Source: Limnanthes douglasii subsp. nivea (Eukaryota; Streptophyta; Magnoliopsida; Brassicales; Limnanthaceae). From it: DNA of 64,000 nucleotides. Made by a program: the position numbers and the translations under genes. Below, piece after piece: positions 43,560 to 55,524 of this stretch. Every line of letters starts with the position of its first letter. The stretch's first letter is position 1. The notes beneath the pieces were generated by a model. It saw only the letters and a list, made by a program, of their open reading frames with translations. It made no database searches and was not told the origin of the DNA. The stretch is from positions 50,860,742-50,924,741 of the forward strand of contig JAUPFV010000005.1 of NCBI GenBank assembly GCA_036936605.1, given 5' to 3'.

Positions 43560-44400
43560 AACTCTAAACATGACATATCGATTAAAAGATAAGGAAAATG
43601 CGTATACCCTTTTTGAACTCTAGAATACCCGATAAAAATACATTTCAAAGCTATGTGATTAGAACTAACATCTCTAACAAAATAAGTACAATCAAATATG
43701 TGAGATTATTGAAAATAAAGGCTTTAAAGGAAAAAAAATGGAATAATTATACATTTCAAGGATATGGGATCTAATTTGTGTGGTTAGGACTAACATCTGT
43801 GACAAGATAAGTACAAAAAAAATATGCACAATTCAATTTAAAATAAAGGCTTTAAATAAAAAAAAACACAAATATGGAATTTATGAAGGAAAATAGACGA
43901 CATTCGATTAGTTAGAAAATAAGTAGTAGAGAAACAACATCTTCCCAAAAGGGTTTGGTACTTTGATTTGAAATAGAAGTGCACAAGAAACTTATGTAAT
44001 ATTTCTACTTTTTATTTTGGTGACACCATTTTGAGATGATATGTCCAAATATGAGGCTTGATGCGAAGTTCTATGTTGTTTCATAAGTTATTGAAATGCA
44101 TAACAATTGTTTACCAAACATGAGGCTTGATGCGAAGTTCTATGTTGTTTCCAAAGTTATTGAAATGCATAACAATTTTTTTCCAAACATGAGGCTTGTA
44201 CGAATAATATTCTTTACCAGTATCACTTCTTAAAATATGAATTGAACCATTAAATTAAGTATTAGTTTACAAATGAAAAATAAAAATATTGAAAATTACT
44301 CATAACGATTTTTCTTCAAATAAAACCATATAACTCGAGAACCATAGTTTAATTTTTAGACTAGTATGATAATCATAAATTTGGTAAACAAAAATGAGGA
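43560..44400 (-). pseudogene. Copia integrase (C1) with repeated segment
   Basis: In broken frames: FNGSIHILRSDTGKEY (second Asp), then TSHQASYLDISSQNGVTKIKSRN (normally TPQQNGVAERKNR, holding the Glu) and KVPNPFGKMLFL. At 43648 down, KCIFIGYSRVQKGYTHF is the integrase tail. A 69-bp segment (44052-44120) is repeated at 44121-44189 and partly at 44190 onward, duplicating the HRTSHQAS part. Several stops. It cannot be functional. Confidence 0.72.
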
Positions 44401-47400
44401 TTAAGTTAAAAGTTATTATAATAATAAATGAGTTAAATGATAAAAAGTCACTTGAAGTCTTGAAGGGTCCATATATATGAAAAAGTCTGTAATTAATGAG
44501 ATATGGCTATAAGTCAAACTCATTATCGGTAAAGATGCATCGTAAAATCCCAGACTATAAGTCAAGTAGAGGTCATGATTGTAATCCAAATCATTAATCA
44601 TTTAAGGTCAAGCAACCATGCAAGAGGCCATAAACGCTCACACTATATGTTAAGTAGCGATCATGGATATAAGTCAAGTCATTGATCTTTTAATATATAG
44701 CGGCCATGCAAGGGGACGTAAATGTATGAATATAAACACCATAATTATAAGTTATGTTTTAAGATAAATAAAGTAATATAATTTTAAATCAGCTACATAA
44801 AAAAGAATTAAAAAGTTATAAAACAAATAAAGCAACAAAGTTCGACGAGCTACATGATAAAAAAAAGTTATAAAATAAATAAATCAATGCAGTTGGATAA
44901 AATACATGATAAATAAAAAAATATATATAATATAGACGACCTAAATCAACAAGTAAGCAATGACGAATTAAATGACTCAAATAATGTATAAAATACAGAC
45001 AAAGTCAAAAACCGAGTTACTCTCAGTATATTAACTCTCTTTAAAAAAATTCACAACGAGGTGTTATTCTATAAAACATCTTGGCAAAATAAAGAGTATA
45101 AGATATAATACAATGTTTTTTATAAGTTACATAAGTAACTTCAAGAACCAAAGACGAAGACTTCAAGATAAAAAAAAAAGGTAAAAATATAAATTAAAAA
45201 AAACACGTTTTGTAAGTTAAAGATTACCACCTAAAGATGATGAGGTAAAATATATGATTTGAGAATGATAAAAAAGAAATTCAAGCTTGGTGAGTCATGA
45301 GAATAAGGTTAACGGGCTAAAGATCATGAATTAAAGAAAACCAACTAATAAAAACAAGTATAATGAAAGAATTAAAGTGGGAAACAATATAAATAAATTA
45401 AGTAAATCAACGTGACGACGTGGACGATTTTCAACTTAAGGACCTTCAATATATTCCGTTTGACGACCTGGAAGATATTTAACTTGACGAAATTTATCAA
45501 TTTAAATTAACATGGGTCTTAGTAATTAGATATGCATCACCTTGACAAGATACATACAGAAGACGAGATATAATGAAGACGAGTTCTAAGCTAAGTAAAT
45601 AAGCTAAAATGAAATATTTATCATTGATAAGATTAAAGTATTATTGTAGTCTTTTTACCAGGCTAATAACAAGGATCGTGATCCACATAGATGATACTAC
45701 ATAAACATGACTATGTACACATTTGATGTAAGCCAATAAACTAAAAGGTATAAGTGAAGAAATTGAAAACTATTCAAGGTAAGTACGAAACTAGACCATG
45801 AAAAAAAAGATGTGAATGTAACACATTTTGGATATACTTAAAGATTTTTAGTCTTTAAGTTTCATTTGATATTCCAAGTCAAAGATTATGGGGAGCCCCG
45901 ACGAGGACATAATAGTTGGATAGTGATAGAGAAATAAGAACACTTATATTATTTGTTAGATATAGACATTTATTTTATATTATATATATATATGCTAAAT
46001 TAGACATTTATCCTTGTATTTCATATGTATTATATGTATGTATTCTAAAAAAATTGGACTATCTTATCAATGACCAAGACATTTCCCCTTTTAATATTAT
46101 TTCTTTAAGAATTTTTTTTCTATTCATGGTTAATAGATCCATAAATATTTGGTAATATTTTGATGAAATAAAATTTATCGTCAATTCAGTCGAGGTGGTC
46201 GTCCGAGGTTATCATCCGAGATTAATGATAAACCTAAAATCATCATTATAAGTCTTGTTTTGTTAGTGAATGTTTGTGATGGATTGATATCTAACAATTT
46301 GAAAACATAATTATTAAAAATTATAAGAATAAAAGAATATTGATAAGATATGAATTTCAACAACGTATTGCAAATTTGGTAAATGGAAAAATAAGATGAA
46401 ATTTATATACCTAAAAGGAAATACAGTGTAAATTAATTTAGTAAATAGGTTGGAGTGTTTTAAATTATTTAAAAGTTATCATAAATATTTTAGTCGTCTT
46501 TAGTTAATGAGATAGTAACACATTATAAGAAGTGAAGATTATTCGATATTTTAATTTTCTAACATTATAATTATTAGAACTCACAAACTTAAAGAGCAAA
46601 ACGGTTAGGCTAAAATATCGTCCAAAACGATAAATTCTTCCATAATTTAGATGAGCTCTCCGATTTAATTTAAAAATATCCCTAATTAAAAACTAAGCTC
46701 TCTTATTTTCAAAATATTTTATTTTTTTTCTTATTTTCACGAACAACAAAAATCAAAATATTTTTTTCACCTCAAAAACAAAAAAAGAGATTTTTTCTTC
46801 TCAAAAACAAAAACTTCATCAATAGACAAATGAAAATTAATAAATTCTCTTCATATTCTTGATTTAATTCAAGATCGTAGGTTTTTTTTAAGATTTTAGA
46901 GTGTGTTTTCATAAAGAACAATCTATGGACTTTACCGAATGTTCTCGAACACTAGTATAATAAATGCTTCGTACCACAAATGTTATTCGTACAATACCAC
47001 TTTTTGGTTTTTCAGACTCTAAGAGTATTGGCGGCATAGACACTTTGTACTGTCGGTATGGTTCAATGACACTTGCGGTACCAAACATATTTGTTTCGGC
47101 ACTGAAAATATCATTCAACCATACTGGCGGTATAGGTTTTGTACACCACCGATCCATTTGACCAATACCACCGCTAATATTAATTTTTTTATTTTTTTTA
47201 TCATGCGTCTTAACTAACTAACTTTTTATTTGTGGTACACTTTTAAAAACCTAAAAAACCATAAATGAGTCGGAAAGAAAAATAGACGAACTAAACTTAC
47301 AATTCACTAAATAATTAAATTTTAAAATATTTCATAATTAGTTAAATAAATTAATTTATTAAAATATAATCACAAATCAACTATCGATTTATTCAAATAA

Positions 47401-48331
47401 GTTATATCTAAGAGTCAAATCGCTCAAAACTTTATTATAAATTCAGTTTTATAATATTTTATTTATAAAAATTAATTAAAAATTAATTTTAATTATATTA
47501 AAAATGTTCTATAATTAATTATATTTAAATTATTCGAATAATATATTTTGATCCAGTAAATAAATAGATTAATCAATGAATGTATCTTATTACTAATTAA
47601 ATAATTTATAAAATCAACTACGATATTAAAATTATTTGAATGCTAATAAATTAATATCTTATGATTAATCAGATAATTATATAAAATAAAATATCAACTT
47701 TGATTACACTTAAATAAATTGTGGATTTTGCTAACCGGTATCCATGACATTGGTTAAGCAATCTGTTGGAAATATGAGTACCGCATATTCCACTTATGTG
47801 TATAAGTAAGAACAACCCGATCTCTACACTAGTATGATATTGTTTGTTTTAGTTCCGAAAGATCTCATAATTTTCTTTTAGTCCATTTCCAAAAGCCTCA
47901 TACTAGCTGAAATATGTTCTCACTTATATACCGGTGATCCTTCCCATGTTTAACTAATTGACAATGTAAGGTTTTGGTCGCTACTCTAAAAATACTCTTC
48001 TCGAAAAACGTATCACTTAATCAAATTGCTTTCCCACCTGACCCATCGACCATTACAACATATCTCTATCTGCTCACTCATATCTTTATACTGCCTTGTT
48101 CTTTAGCACTTCTCCAAATCAAGTATCATTATCTTGATGCACTCCAATCAAGTCACTCTGCTTGAAGAGCCTCGAGCAAACCGAACTAGCTCACACTAGT
48201 GCTCTATATAGTAGGTCATTCATCTTGTGCGTGACTCTTGGCTTCTAGTACATCATGTTTGGCATCTAATAATTTCACCCACATCACCCACCATATTGCA
48301 TTCCGTCTGGGCCTGGTGCTATAATACAATT
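44401..48331. other. AT-rich spacer
   Basis: No supported gene. A degenerate two-copy repeat of about 88 bp lies at 44564-44739. The region 46930-47175 is less AT-rich and holds several 'ggcggtat' / 'ataccaccgc' words in both orientations, possibly an element end. The remainder is low-complexity A/T sequence. Confidence 0.5.
44564..44739. repeat. Degenerate two-copy 88-bp tandem repeat
   Basis: AAGTAGAGGTCATGATTGTA (44564) and AAGTAGCGATCATGGATATA (44652) start two units that both run into 'ccatgcaag-gg-c-taaa'. Confidence 0.55.
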
Positions 48332-48725
48332 TGTTAGGATTTACTATGCATTGTATCACCAAAGCTCAAGCACACAACAACAAAAAAACATAAAATAAAA
48401 GAACACAAGATTCAACATGGTTCGACAATTGTCTACGTCCACGGGCACCACCAGAGAAAAATGTTTTACTATGATAGAAAAGAGTTATAGATTTTAGATT
48501 GTGTTTTGTGTAGTAACGGGCTCATATACACAAAACTGTACATGACACCAGACAGTACCAATAGATACGATACATTGTCATGACATTACTCTGTACCATC
48601 AGACATGGTACACTATGAAACATTATTCGACTCATATTCAACATGGAAAATAATTAACAAGCAACATGATAAAAAATGTGTATTGCCAAACAAATATTTT
48701 GAATGTTAATTCTTCACTATCAACA
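48332..48725 (-). repeat. 3' LTR of C2
   Basis: Minus strand TGTTGATAGTGAAGAATT ... GTAAATCCTAACA, 394 bp. The purine-rich CTCAAGGGGAAGATT immediately before it is the likely polypurine tract (48727-48741). Confidence 0.75.
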
Positions 48726-48779
48726 AATCTTCCCCTTGAGGAGAATACCCTTTCTTTACTATCAACAACGAAACTTATC

Positions 48780-49279
48780 TTCTTCTGACTCACCAAATTC
48801 CCCTAAGGAATTCACTCGATACTGCAAACACCAATCTAGTTTATACACTCCCTAAAATTTCAAAGTGATACTGACTTGGTCATTGTATCTGCTGGATTAT
48901 CATGTGTAGACACTTTCTTCACATAAAAAATTCCATTTGTTATAATATCATGAATAAAATGATACCTAAAATCTATTTTCTTTATACACTCGTGGTACAT
49001 ATGGTTCTCTGTAAGATGTATGACGTTTTGACTGTTATAAAACACATTTGTATTAGTCATATCCAAGCCCAAATCTTCCACCAAACCTCGCAACCATATT
49101 TCCTCTTTAACTACTTTTGTTACCGCCATGTACTCTGTCTCTGTTCTAAGCAAAGCTATAGTAGCTTGCAACTTTGTTTTCCAACTGATCGCACTCCCAA
49201 CTAGATTAAATACATATGATGTCAGACATGTCATGTTATCCATATCACCTGCAAAATTAAAATTAACAAAACCAACCAC
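48780..49279 (-). pseudogene. Copia RNase H (C2)
   Basis: VGFVNFNFAGDMDNMTCLTSYVF (Asp), SAISWKTKLQATIALLRTETEYMAV (Glu), NVFYNSQNVIHLTENHMYHEC, KKIDFRYHFIHDII and STHDNPADTMTKSV (Asp). This matches the full Copia RNase H domain from first motif to the ADMMTK-like end. One open frame holds nearly all of it (48860-49279). A stop separates it from RT to the right. Confidence 0.85.
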
Positions 49280-50340
49280 TGATTATGCAATATCATTTAA
49301 TGATCCACCAATATTGGTCTTGTTAAAATTTAAGCCAACGTTGGCAGTATTTTTAAGATACCGAAGTACCCATTTCACTACCTGGCAATGTTCTTTCCCA
49401 GGACATCCCATGTACCTGCTAACTACACTAACCGCATGTAAAATATCAGGATGTGTACATAACATAACATACATGATACCACCAACTTCACTTGAATATA
49501 AAACCTTTGAAATTTGTTCAAACTCAGCATCGTCCTTGGTCGCTCCTGCTGCAGACAACTTGAAATGAGTAGCAAATGGGACGCTAAATTCCTTAGCATC
49601 AAATATGTTGAATTTTTTGTAGCACTTTATCAATATAGATTCGTTGAGACAAGTGTCATGATCCTACACTTCTGTTCCTGATAATCTCCATACAAAGAAT
49701 CTTCTTTTCTCTACCCATATCTTTCATCTCAAACTCAGCACTAAGCTGCTTTTTAATCTGCACAATGTGTGACATACTACGAGCAACAATAAGTATATCA
49801 TCTACATAGAATAATAATTAAATATAAGAATCATCTGAAATCTTTTGATGATACACACAACTGTCATATGGACTCCTCGTGAACCATTTTGACACCATGA
49901 ATGTATCAAAATATTTGTACCATTGCCTAGGTGATTAATTCAAACCATACATTAACTTATTCAACAAATAAACCTTCTCCTCCATATTAGGTTCGATAAA
50001 TCCCTATGGTTGTCTCATGTAGATTCGTTGATCCAATTCACCATGTGGAAACACAATCTTCACATCTAACTGCTCAAATCCTAAAAAATGTAAAACTATA
50101 ATGGCTAATAAAATTTGAATCGAACTATATTTCACCACTGGAGAAAATAGTTCATTGCAGTTGATTCCTTCCCTTTGAGTAAAACCCTTAGCGACCAATC
50201 TTGCTTTGAATCAAGATTCATCAACTCCTAGATTGCCTTCTTTCTTCTTGAACACCCAAGTGTTGCCTACTATCTTTTGTCTTTTAGGCAAGTCAACAGG
50301 CTTCCATGTTTGATTTTTATAAAGAGATTCAATATCTTCT
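49280..50340 (-). pseudogene. Copia reverse transcriptase (C2), broken
   Basis: VAKGFTQREGINCNELFSPVVKYSSIQILL and QLDVKIVFPHGELDQRIYMRQP (50004-50198) form the RT N-terminal half. FYVDDILIVARS near 49800 holds the intact catalytic YVDD. SQRIYIDKVLQKFNIFDAKEFSVPFATHFKLS and YVMLCTHPDILHAVSVVSRYMGCPGKEH (49283-49633) form the C-terminal part. Frames are split by at least three lesions. Confidence 0.87.
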
Positions 50341-50679
50341 CCCATAGCACCAATCCAAAAATCTGCCTCTAAACTCGTTATAGCTACTCTATAGCTACCA
50401 CGTTAGTGCATCTCTACTTCTTCTGTAACTAACAGAGCATATGCAACTAAATTCAACTACCTTTTTGGTAGTCTAATATCTCTTCGTTCTCTTCCCAATG
50501 TTATGTTATAAGGTTTTTGTTCTGGTTCGGGTGCATCATCATCATTATCATATAATGCTCACGCTTCATCTCTTGATTCTAGATCCACCTCATAACCAAT
50601 AGAATTATTGGACCTTCTAGGAACTGATTTTACTTCAAGATCCACCTGTTTACTCACAACTGATCCTAAATAGATATTT

Positions 50680-51685
50680 CTCCTATTTTATTGTCTGTCT
50701 ATCAAATTAAACTCGTTAAAAGTCACGTCCCTACTAATGAGAAAACATGGATACTTTGGAGAGGTACACCATAATCTATATCCCTTCACTCTAGTAACAT
50801 ATCCTAGAAATATGCACCGATTTTCTCTCGATTCAAGCTTACAATTTCTCACATGAGCATACACAAGAAAACCAAACACATTCAATTGTTCGTAATCAGC
50901 AGATGATCCAAACCAAATCTAAAACGAAGTTTTACAATCAATAGTCGTTGTTGGAGACCGATTGACCAAGTAACACGCTGTATTGATAGCTGCTTCGTGC
51001 CTTCTCATAAAGTGTTTTGTTTATTTTTTCGGCAACCCCATCATGTTGTGGTGTTCTAGAACAAGTGCTATGATGCATTATTCTCTCAGCTTCATAGAAA
51101 TCGTTGAACTCACGACTGCAATATTCTAACTAATTATTTATCCTAAGACGTTTTATTTTTCTTCATGTTTGCTTTTCAATCATCGTCTTCCAGTTGATAA
51201 AGGTTGAATATGCCCCATATTTTGTTTTTAAAAAGTAAACCCACACCATCCTTAAATAATCATCGATCAAACTCATGTAATATCTGGCTCCGTTCTTTGA
51301 TGCAATTCTGTTTGGGCTCCAAATATCTAAGTGAATGTAGTCCACTGTTTTTTAGTCTTTCTTACATACGATTTGGTTAATTTAACTCTAGTTTGTTTAC
51401 CAAACACACAATGCTCACAAAATCATAATGTTTCTGCTTTATACATTTCAACAAATTTCTTTTTACCAAAATAGCTAATCGTTTTTCACTCATGCGACCA
51501 AGACGCCAATGACACAACTGATTCTGATCCTGGAAACTTTGGCTATTATTCCTTGATGATGCTACTGCATCATCACCCATAACAACACTCCCCTATATAA
51601 TGTAAATCCCCTTATGAAAACTCCCTTTCATGCACACCATTGAGCCTTTTGTCACTTTGATTACACCGTCTTCTGTAAGGTACTT
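50680..51685 (-). pseudogene. Copia GAG-pre-integrase and integrase (C2), broken
   Basis: From right to left: TKGSMVCMKGSFHKGIYIIQG (protease end), HWRLGRMSEKRLAILVKRNLL (GAG-pre-integrase), MDYIHLDIWSPNRIASKNGARYYMSLIDDYLRMVWVYFL (first and second Asp region), and VFGFLVYAHV..CIFLGYVTRVKGYRLWC (integrase tail). The part with the catalytic Glu (about 50900-51100) is damaged. 50340-50680 is the poorly conserved linker to RT. Confidence 0.82.
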
Positions 51686-52040
51686 GTTGATAAGGGAAGA
51701 ATAAATAAACAAGAAGATCTTAGAAAGATATGGGTGAAATTTAATATAAAGAAAATCTCTTTAGAAAAATTGATAATTATGTAATGTAGAATGACTAATT
51801 TATGGCAAACAATAAACTTGAGGAAAAGACCATAATTAGTGACTTGTTAGATACGTGCGGCCCAATAAATATACTATAAAAACGCCACACCTATTATGGG
51901 ATATGATGATTGATTAATGATTACATAATTATTACTCTCTACTCTCTCTAAAATATTTACTAAGTAATTTGAGTCACGAATTAAGTCCTCTGAACATTAT
52001 ATTACTCTAAAATCTCCTCCAAAGATTTTTGGAACTATCA
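51686..52040 (+). repeat. 5' LTR of Gypsy element G5
   Basis: TGTTGATAAGGG ... GGAACTATCA, 355 bp. A TATA-like CTATAAAAACG lies near 51876-51886, and the end abuts a primer site. It interrupts Copia C2. No second copy of this LTR was found in the window. Confidence 0.75.
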
Positions 52041-52058
52041 TTGGCGCCGTCTGTGGGA
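52041..52058 (+). other. Primer binding site of G5
   Basis: TTGGCGCCGTCTGTGGGA directly follows the LTR. This is the well-known primer site form of many plant Gypsy elements and differs from that of G1/G3. Confidence 0.85.
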
Positions 52059-52203
52059 AAAACTGCCTCAGATGGCACAACTGCATCCATCAATATACAA
52101 ATGCAAATGGGGATTCTGATGTTGATGTCCGATGAGTTGTTCCGTATGATCAGCTCCTTTATTTTTTGGGGAGCTAACAACCTCGGAAGTTTATGGGATC
52201 TCT

Positions 52204-53165
52204 TCAAAAATACACTTCAATTTTTGTTGGCTTCAGAGGAGCCTCACTGGGAAGTTTTTTGTCTGCTTGGGCAAAGAGCTTTTTGGACCCATCAGCGTTT
52301 GAGTTTTTAGCATCTTCATCATCGCAAGGAGTTTTAACGCATGAAGTTTCTTCTGCATCCTCATCATCGTTTAAACGAATCTTGGCCCTGTCTCTCGTCG
52401 GAAGAAGAACCACAACATCTTTTGCTTCCAATCTGTTTAAGACATAGTGTTGAGAAGGAGGAATCCTGAGCTCCTCCAAAGATAATCGCTCTGATGGATT
52501 CAACCTCTACAAACGACTTTTGGCAAGGTTAGTAGGAGTAAAACAGAGTCGAAACCTATTTTACCAGACAACCTTGGGCCACAGATGAAGCTCACTGAAG
52601 ATAGTTTTTTCTTTAGAAACGAAATCAACATATGGCTTGGATATACCAGTCATTGCTATTTATAATTAAGGATAGTGTATAAGAATAAAATACAAGAAAA
52701 ATCTAGAGAAAAACAAAAGTGAAGCATACCTATATTTGTCCAAACGAGAGATAGCTTATGTGGATTGTCAGTAATGGCCTCAAATCCTATCTCCCAAATC
52801 CCTGAGATGAAAATGAAGCGATGCTTCTATTTCTTATCTCCCTCAAGTAGATCCTTAACTACCTTATGATCCCGTCCGAAAGTCAATGAATAAAAACGGA
52901 AGTATGGGTTCTTTGCCAAACCAGAGAGAGCAACTAATTCTTCAATGGAAAATTTCACCCTGAAATTTTAGAGGCCATGACGCATGCCATAAGAGTAACC
53001 ACATGTTGGGACCAACCTGGATGGGACAAAAATTGATCATCAAAAAATACTCCACAAAAAATGAGTCCAGAAGATAGCGCAACCCCGAGTTCATCAACTT
53101 TGTGTAGTTCACTCCGGTAGTTGGAAAACAAATAAAAATTGAAAAAGAAATTTCCGATCAAACTC
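52204..53165 (-). pseudogene. Accessory gene copy c (antisense to G5 LTR)
   Basis: Minus strand. Exon 1 region (53165-52730): VKFSIEELVALSGLAKNPYF, then HKVVKDLLEGDKK..KHRFIFISGIWE, aligning with MIERFAAVASLCKNHQIPFY and FKVVDDLLESEKTW..FPFFSGTWE of copy a. A likely intron (52729-52656) follows. Exon 2 region (52655-52204): SELHLW, NPSERLSLEELRIPPSQ, NRLEAKDVVVLLPTRDRAK and an acidic, Lys-containing tail, aligning with the LTWEEL..EAK..LLPSR block of copy a. Stops and shifts are present. It follows the primer site after only about 150 bases, so gag and pol appear deleted from G5. Confidence 0.62.
52656..52729 (-). other. Predicted intron in accessory gene copy c
   Basis: Minus strand GTATGC ... 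AAATAG, 74 bp and T-rich, at the same place as the copy a intron (24 codons after the F-x-S-G motif) and in the same phase. Confidence 0.5.
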
Positions 53166-54589
53166 TCAGCTTAGCCTCTTCGAATGTGTCGTAGTATTTA
53201 AACTGTATTTTGTACAAAACCAACAAATATTTATTATCAACTACTTTAAAGTTATTCTTCAATGAAGCATTTATTTTTAGGAAAAATAGAACATCTTTCT
53301 TTGATTTATTTTATATAGTACAGCCTTGAATAACAGAGTTCGAAAGGAACTTGTAGTAAAATTACAAGTAGTTCAGTGCAGTGTCAAAGGGTCAGGCTAT
53401 CGGGTCCCCTCCTTTAAAATGAAACAAACACTTTTGTAGGAACTAGGAGCTGACCTCACTTCTTAAAAGAAGACACTTTTCATACGCCTTTAATGGAGTG
53501 GCGGGGGGGCGATGCTTTCATTTCGATGATCCAAACCCCAACACACCATTATATTTATATATAAGTTGATTTTCTTTATTATCATATTCCTCTATCGTAA
53601 CTAATGTTTTATCCAACTATATTATTCTCATTTCGGTTTAAACACAAGTACATATTTAACTTTTTATTTATTTGTTTAATAATATATCATTCTAGTATTT
53701 AATTATTTTTAAAAAATTAAATGTTATCATCTATTTTATTTTATTCATATTTTGACAAATAAAATTGTTTTATTATAAAATCAAAATTATTTTTAATGTT
53801 CATTCATATAAACAATGTTAAAAAATATTTATTTTGGCATGAAAAAAATATTAAATATGATATCTCATCTTAAATTTAAGTTATTGTATTATATCCGAAT
53901 ATTTTAGCAATCATCATAATAAATATTGTATCAAATTAAGATAAGAATAAATAAAATTATAAAAAAATTGAAACAATTATTTCGAAGGTGAAAAAAAATG
54001 ATACATTATTAGTCTAATGATAATTTCATAAAAATAAATTGTTTGTCACAAAAAAAACTCAGAATGTGTCATAAACATTGACAGTTTGTCACAAAAAATG
54101 AAATTGCGTTGTTGACTAAACCTTCATAAAAATATCATTTTCAAATGATATGTCTTTAATATTTAAAAATTCTATATATGTTTTCTTTAAACCGCTCACA
54201 ACCAGTCTTACAGGACTCATCGTAATGAAATAAAAAAACCTAAGAGGAACATAAACACTTCAACCAAAGGTATAGACCCAAAATTCTTGAGAAACCAGAG
54301 GTACGCAAGAAAGCACAATAATGAGGCACTAAAGAACTCTACTACTCGTGAGTAGAAATTTGATATTCTTCCCATCTTTTTCATAAATCTTTTCTTCAAG
54401 TACTCTTCTTCACGCATCTTCTTTTTGCCATTTCTTTAATCATATCTCAAATCCCAATCTAAAATCTAAATATTTAATCTCAAATCTTCACTTCAAAATT
54501 TGTGATTTTCAATTTTTGATTTTCAATTTTCAATTTTCAATTTTCAATTCCAATTTCCAATTCAAATCTCAAATCATAAATCTCAAATC
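53166..54589. other. AT-rich spacer
   Basis: No supported gene. A GC-rich 'ggagtggcggggggg' word lies near 53500, and a simple repeat of 'ttttcaa' units occurs near 54510-54550. Confidence 0.5.
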
Positions 54590-55095
54590 CCTAAACGTCA
54601 AATGAAATCGAAACACCAAATACTCAAACAAAATTCAAATGAAAAACGTTGATGTAAGCAAACGTCAGACAAACTCCAAACGCCAAACGAAATCCAGATG
54701 TTAAACAAAATCTAAACGTTAAATACTCAAAATAAATCCAAACGACAAACGTCGATATGAGCAAACGATACACAAAATATTAATGTGAAACAAAATTTAA
54801 ATACTAAAACAAAATCCAAACGACAAATGTCGACCTAAACAAACGTCAGACAAAATCCAAATACCAAACAAAATCCAAACGAAAAACATCGATTTAAGAA
54901 AACGTCAAACAAAGTCCAAACGTCATACAAAATTTAAAGGCCAAAAAAATCTAAACACCAAATACCCAAACGAAATTTAATCGACAAACGTCGATGTAAG
55001 CAAACGTCAAACAGAATCCAAATGTCAAACGAAATCCAAATACCAAATGAAATCTAAATGCCAAATATCCAAAACGAAATCCAACCGAATCAAAG
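54590..55095. repeat. Degenerate tandem repeat of 'gacaaacgtcgatgtaagcaaacgtc' type units
   Basis: Unit starts are recognisable near 54641, 54737, 54822, 54880 and 54982, joined by 'aaatccaaacgccaaa' filler. Spacing varies from 58 to 102 bp. Confidence 0.65.
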
Positions 55096-55377
55096 TGAAT
55101 CATTAATTTTACCAAAAAAATGTAATGTTTCAATAGCGCTTTCTTCCAAACCGTAACACCAAATCATAATCCAACTGGTCAAAGTGAAGGATTGGATGTC
55201 CCGACTACGGTTTGAGAAATTCAACAAAAACCGATATTGTTTGCCTTACAGTCATGTCTGTTGATTTTGGCTGCACACAATATATCTGAAAACCAATTTT
55301 TTCTGATGGATAACTAAAGAAACTGCCCACCGGCACAGTGAAAGACACAAATATTTAAACTAAAGATCTAAACCTAC

Positions 55378-55389
55378 ACTCTGATACCA
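55378..55389 (-). other. Copia-type primer binding site (initiator Met tRNA)
   Basis: Minus strand TGGTATCAGAGT, the usual Copia primer site complementary to the initiator methionine tRNA 3' end, directly next to the LTR at 55390. Confidence 0.7.
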
Positions 55390-55524
55390 TGTGGAAAAAG
55401 ATAAATAAAACAAATCGGCTATGGTTTTGTATTATTTAGAAAGGGTATCTATTATATAGTGTATATGATATTATTTATAGATATGACATATGAGCTAACG
55501 GGTTTGGGCCTAATATCTTTAACA
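55390..55524 (-). repeat. Short (135-bp) Copia or TRIM-like LTR
   Basis: Minus strand TGTTAAAGATATTAGG ... TTTTTCCACA, adjacent to a Met-tRNA primer site. No protein and no second LTR were found to the left, so it may be a TRIM or a solo end. Confidence 0.5.

Larger units (their letters stand above)
41690..44400 (-). mobile_element. Ty1/Copia remnant C1, rearranged
   Basis: Minus-strand order is integrase (44400-43560), RT (43200-42300) and RNase H start (42177-42040), which is the Copia order. A second piece of RT (42035-41690) is then joined in the same frame. No LTR, primer site or gag was recognised. The element is a compound of two Copia fragments or of one rearranged element. Confidence 0.78.
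48332..51685 (-). mobile_element. Ty1/Copia element C2 (Tork/Tnt1-like), 5'-truncated by a Gypsy LTR
   Basis: Minus-strand order: end of protease and GAG-pre-integrase, integrase, RT, RNase H, polypurine tract, 3' LTR. The 5' part stops at 51685, where the plus-strand LTR of G5 begins. The GAG-pre-integrase motif and the general order fit Copia. Assignment to the Tork group is by resemblance. Confidence 0.85.

Noticed and set aside
45916..46155. Sequence beginning 'tgttagatatagacatttat' as a possible Copia LTR
   Set aside because: No primer site, no matching second copy and no clear end.
46909..47157. Minus-strand 82-residue frame in a less AT-rich patch
   Set aside because: No known motif; the repeated 'ggcggtat' words suggest repeat DNA rather than a gene.
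52204..52503. Minus-strand frame with NPSERLSLEELRIP looked like the end of a protein kinase domain
   Set aside because: No other kinase motifs nearby, and the following LEAK..LLPTR block matches accessory gene copy a much better.
54217..54417. Small minus-strand frame with membrane-like segments
   Set aside because: Composition of AT-rich spacer gives such frames by chance; no homologue recognised.
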